From Sphingomonas sp. (GTDB taxonomy: Bacteria > Pseudomonadota > Alphaproteobacteria > Sphingomonadales > Sphingomonadaceae): DNA of 64,000 bases. Shown here in pieces: positions 62,925 through 64,000 of this stretch. The notes under the pieces were generated by a model. That model ran no database searches. It was not told where the DNA came from and was given only the letters and a program-made list of their open reading frames with translations. The translations under genes and the position numbers were made by a program. Positions within the stretch are counted from its first letter, which is position 1. Every line of letters starts with the position of its first letter. The stretch covers positions 62,001 to 126,000 of the forward strand of contig JAFKLY010000006.1 of NCBI GenBank assembly GCA_017304655.1, given 5' to 3'.

Positions 62925-63941
62925 CTATCCCAGACCCACCTCGTGTACGCCCCCGTCGCGCCGTGCAAGCTGGAGCTTGGTACCGAGAAACTTCTCGACC
63001 CCATCGATGGCCGTGAGCAGATGGCTGCCCGGCTTCACTGTGGAGAACCGCCCACCCTTCGCCAGCGCAAAGGGGAGGACGAGCTGATCCTGCAGATACG
63101 GTCCGACGAAGGCGGAGGATGCCTGATAGCCTGCCATGCGGTTTGCTGCCGTCTTGGCCAGTGCCTGCGCCGGCACGCCCAGCTGACCGAAGCCGGTGAC
63201 GATCTCCGTCGCATGCGCATAATCCGCCTGGAGCAACAATGCATTGCCTGGCCCCGCGCCATCGGGCAGCTGACGGACGGCGAAGGTCTCTGCGGGCCAG
63301 TCGGTCAGCATCTTGCGCGCAGCCTGGATCTCGCGGTCGGCGATGTCGAACGGCAGCGCCGCGAACAGCGCTGTCGCGGACACGCCGAGCAGCTGCCCGC
63401 GCTCGACACAGTCGATGGGCTTGAGTGGCGCCGGCTGGATGTCCACCTCGATGCGCCCACCGCCGCGCGGATAGAAGCCATGGCGGATCAGCCGCGCCGA
63501 GACCGTCGGCCCCATGCGGTTGATGATCGGCAGGAAGCACCGCTCGATAAACTCGAACGGCGGTGCCAGCATATTGTGCGTGCCGCCTTCGAGCATGAGG
63601 CGCGAGGGCGCATCCGCAAGGATGAGCGGCATGAGGATGGTCTGAAGGACGAGACCCGTGCTCCCCGCCGTCCCGACCGCGAACTGATAGTCGCCGGGCA
63701 CGACACGACCGGGGCGGAAAGTCAGCTCCGAAGAGCCCACGCTCAATCCCGAACATTCGGCGTTGCCGATGACACAGGCGGCTTCGACCGCGGTCACATG
63801 CTGGCGCATGAGCCCCGGTTTCGACCGTTTGGCGCGGATGTTGATGATCTGGAAGGGTTCGCCGGTGACGAGCGACAGCGCGCAAGCGTTGCGCACCATC
63901 TGGCCACCGCCTTCCCCTTCCGCTCCGTCAATGATGATCAT
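62925..63941 (-). CDS. rtcA: RNA 3'-terminal phosphate cyclase RtcA
   Basis: Converts RNA 3'-phosphates to 2',3'-cyclic phosphates with ATP; part of an RNA repair system with RtcB. The 338-residue protein has the family start MIIIDGAEGEGGGQMVR, the signature HGFYPRGGGRIEV and the catalytic His in SHLLTAIDGVEKFL (about residue 307), which receives AMP. ATG 63941 overlaps the stop of an upstream gene. RtcB is not in the window. It is at the edge of the catabolic block and may be core sequence beyond the island. Confidence 0.93.
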   Translation of the reverse strand: MIIIDGAEGEGGGQMVRNACALSLVTGEPFQIINIRAKRSKPGLMRQHVTAVEAACVIGNAECSGLSVGSSELTFRPGRVVPGDYQFAVGTAGSTGLVLQTILMPLILADAPSRLMLEGGTHNMLAPPFEFIERCFLPIINRMGPTVSARLIRHGFYPRGGGRIEVDIQPAPLKPIDCVERGQLLGVSATALFAALPFDIADREIQAARKMLTDWPAETFAVRQLPDGAGPGNALLLQADYAHATEIVTGFGQLGVPAQALAKTAANRMAGYQASSAFVGPYLQDQLVLPFALAKGGRFSTVKPGSHLLTAIDGVEKFLGTKLQLARRDGGVHEVGLG

Positions 63942-64000
63942 GACTTCTCCCGGTGGTAATAATTGACGTCCGGCATCCACCAGAACATCCAACTTTTGGC
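63938..64000 (-). CDS. C-terminal tail of an unidentified gene upstream of rtcA
   Basis: Only 20 codons are in the window (tail MFWWMPDVNYYHREKS, then TGA overlapping the rtcA start). The overlap suggests translational coupling with rtcA. The tail is not that of RtcB. The gene cannot be named from this much sequence. Confidence 0.5.
   Translation of the reverse strand, partial: AKSWMFWWMPDVNYYHREKS

Overview
This is high-GC chromosomal DNA from an alphaproteobacterium, almost certainly of the order Sphingomonadales. The evidence is a crtY-crtI-crtB carotenoid operon, large TonB-dependent receptors, alphaproteobacterial gene orders (nadD-rsfS-rlmH-envC-ctpA; valS-DUF2497-tolC-pcm), and a glutathione S-transferase that reads like the LigE/LigP beta-etherases known from Sphingobium and Novosphingobium. 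The genus cannot be fixed from the window.

Core part, 1-44979. A minus-strand unit holds smc, two DsbA-like thiol oxidoreductases and a DUF721 protein, divergent from mutY-nudC. Next come an aldehyde dehydrogenase, a truncated SnoaL-like remnant, a pmbA-cysQ-DUF5818 run, a tannase-family hydrolase and an outer-membrane barrel. The carotenoid operon (crtY-crtI-LOG-crtB) faces away from a membrane di-iron hydroxylase. At 18-26 kb lie small proteins, a COQ7-type hydroxylase, dsbB, ctpA, envC, rlmH, rsfS, nadD and nhaA. At 26-35 kb are an NfrB-like glycosyltransferase with a barrel partner, a TauE/TIGR02186 pair, a HerA-like ATPase, a lipoprotein-type intradiol dioxygenase and a two-component system. 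At 35-45 kb are a small zincin, htpX, a short-chain dehydrogenase (SDR), a MATE pump, valS, a PopZ-like protein, a TolC-family protein, pcm and tRNA-Cys.

Island-like part, 44980-64000. Just after tRNA-Cys is a frameshifted, truncated remnant of a DUF4102-type tyrosine integrase in AT-richer DNA. Beyond it the content turns catabolic. One apparent operon encodes a TonB receptor, a PhoD-like phosphatase, a membrane protein with a possible haem-binding fold, and a second PhoD-like phosphatase. A second block (53.3-62.6 kb) encodes an MFS transporter, a LigE-like GST, another TonB receptor, an AraC regulator, two more GSTs (one LigF-like) and two SDRs resembling the C-alpha dehydrogenases LigD/L/N/O. 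Together they look like a nearly complete route for uptake and cleavage of lignin-type beta-aryl ethers: SDRs oxidise the C-alpha alcohol, then GSTs cleave the C-beta ether with glutathione. The gene order differs from what I recall of the classical ligDFEG locus. Clear inverted repeats sit in two of the divergent control regions. The window ends in rtcA (RNA 3'-phosphate cyclase) and the tail of an upstream gene.

All calls come from reading the sequence and from memory of protein families; no database search was run.
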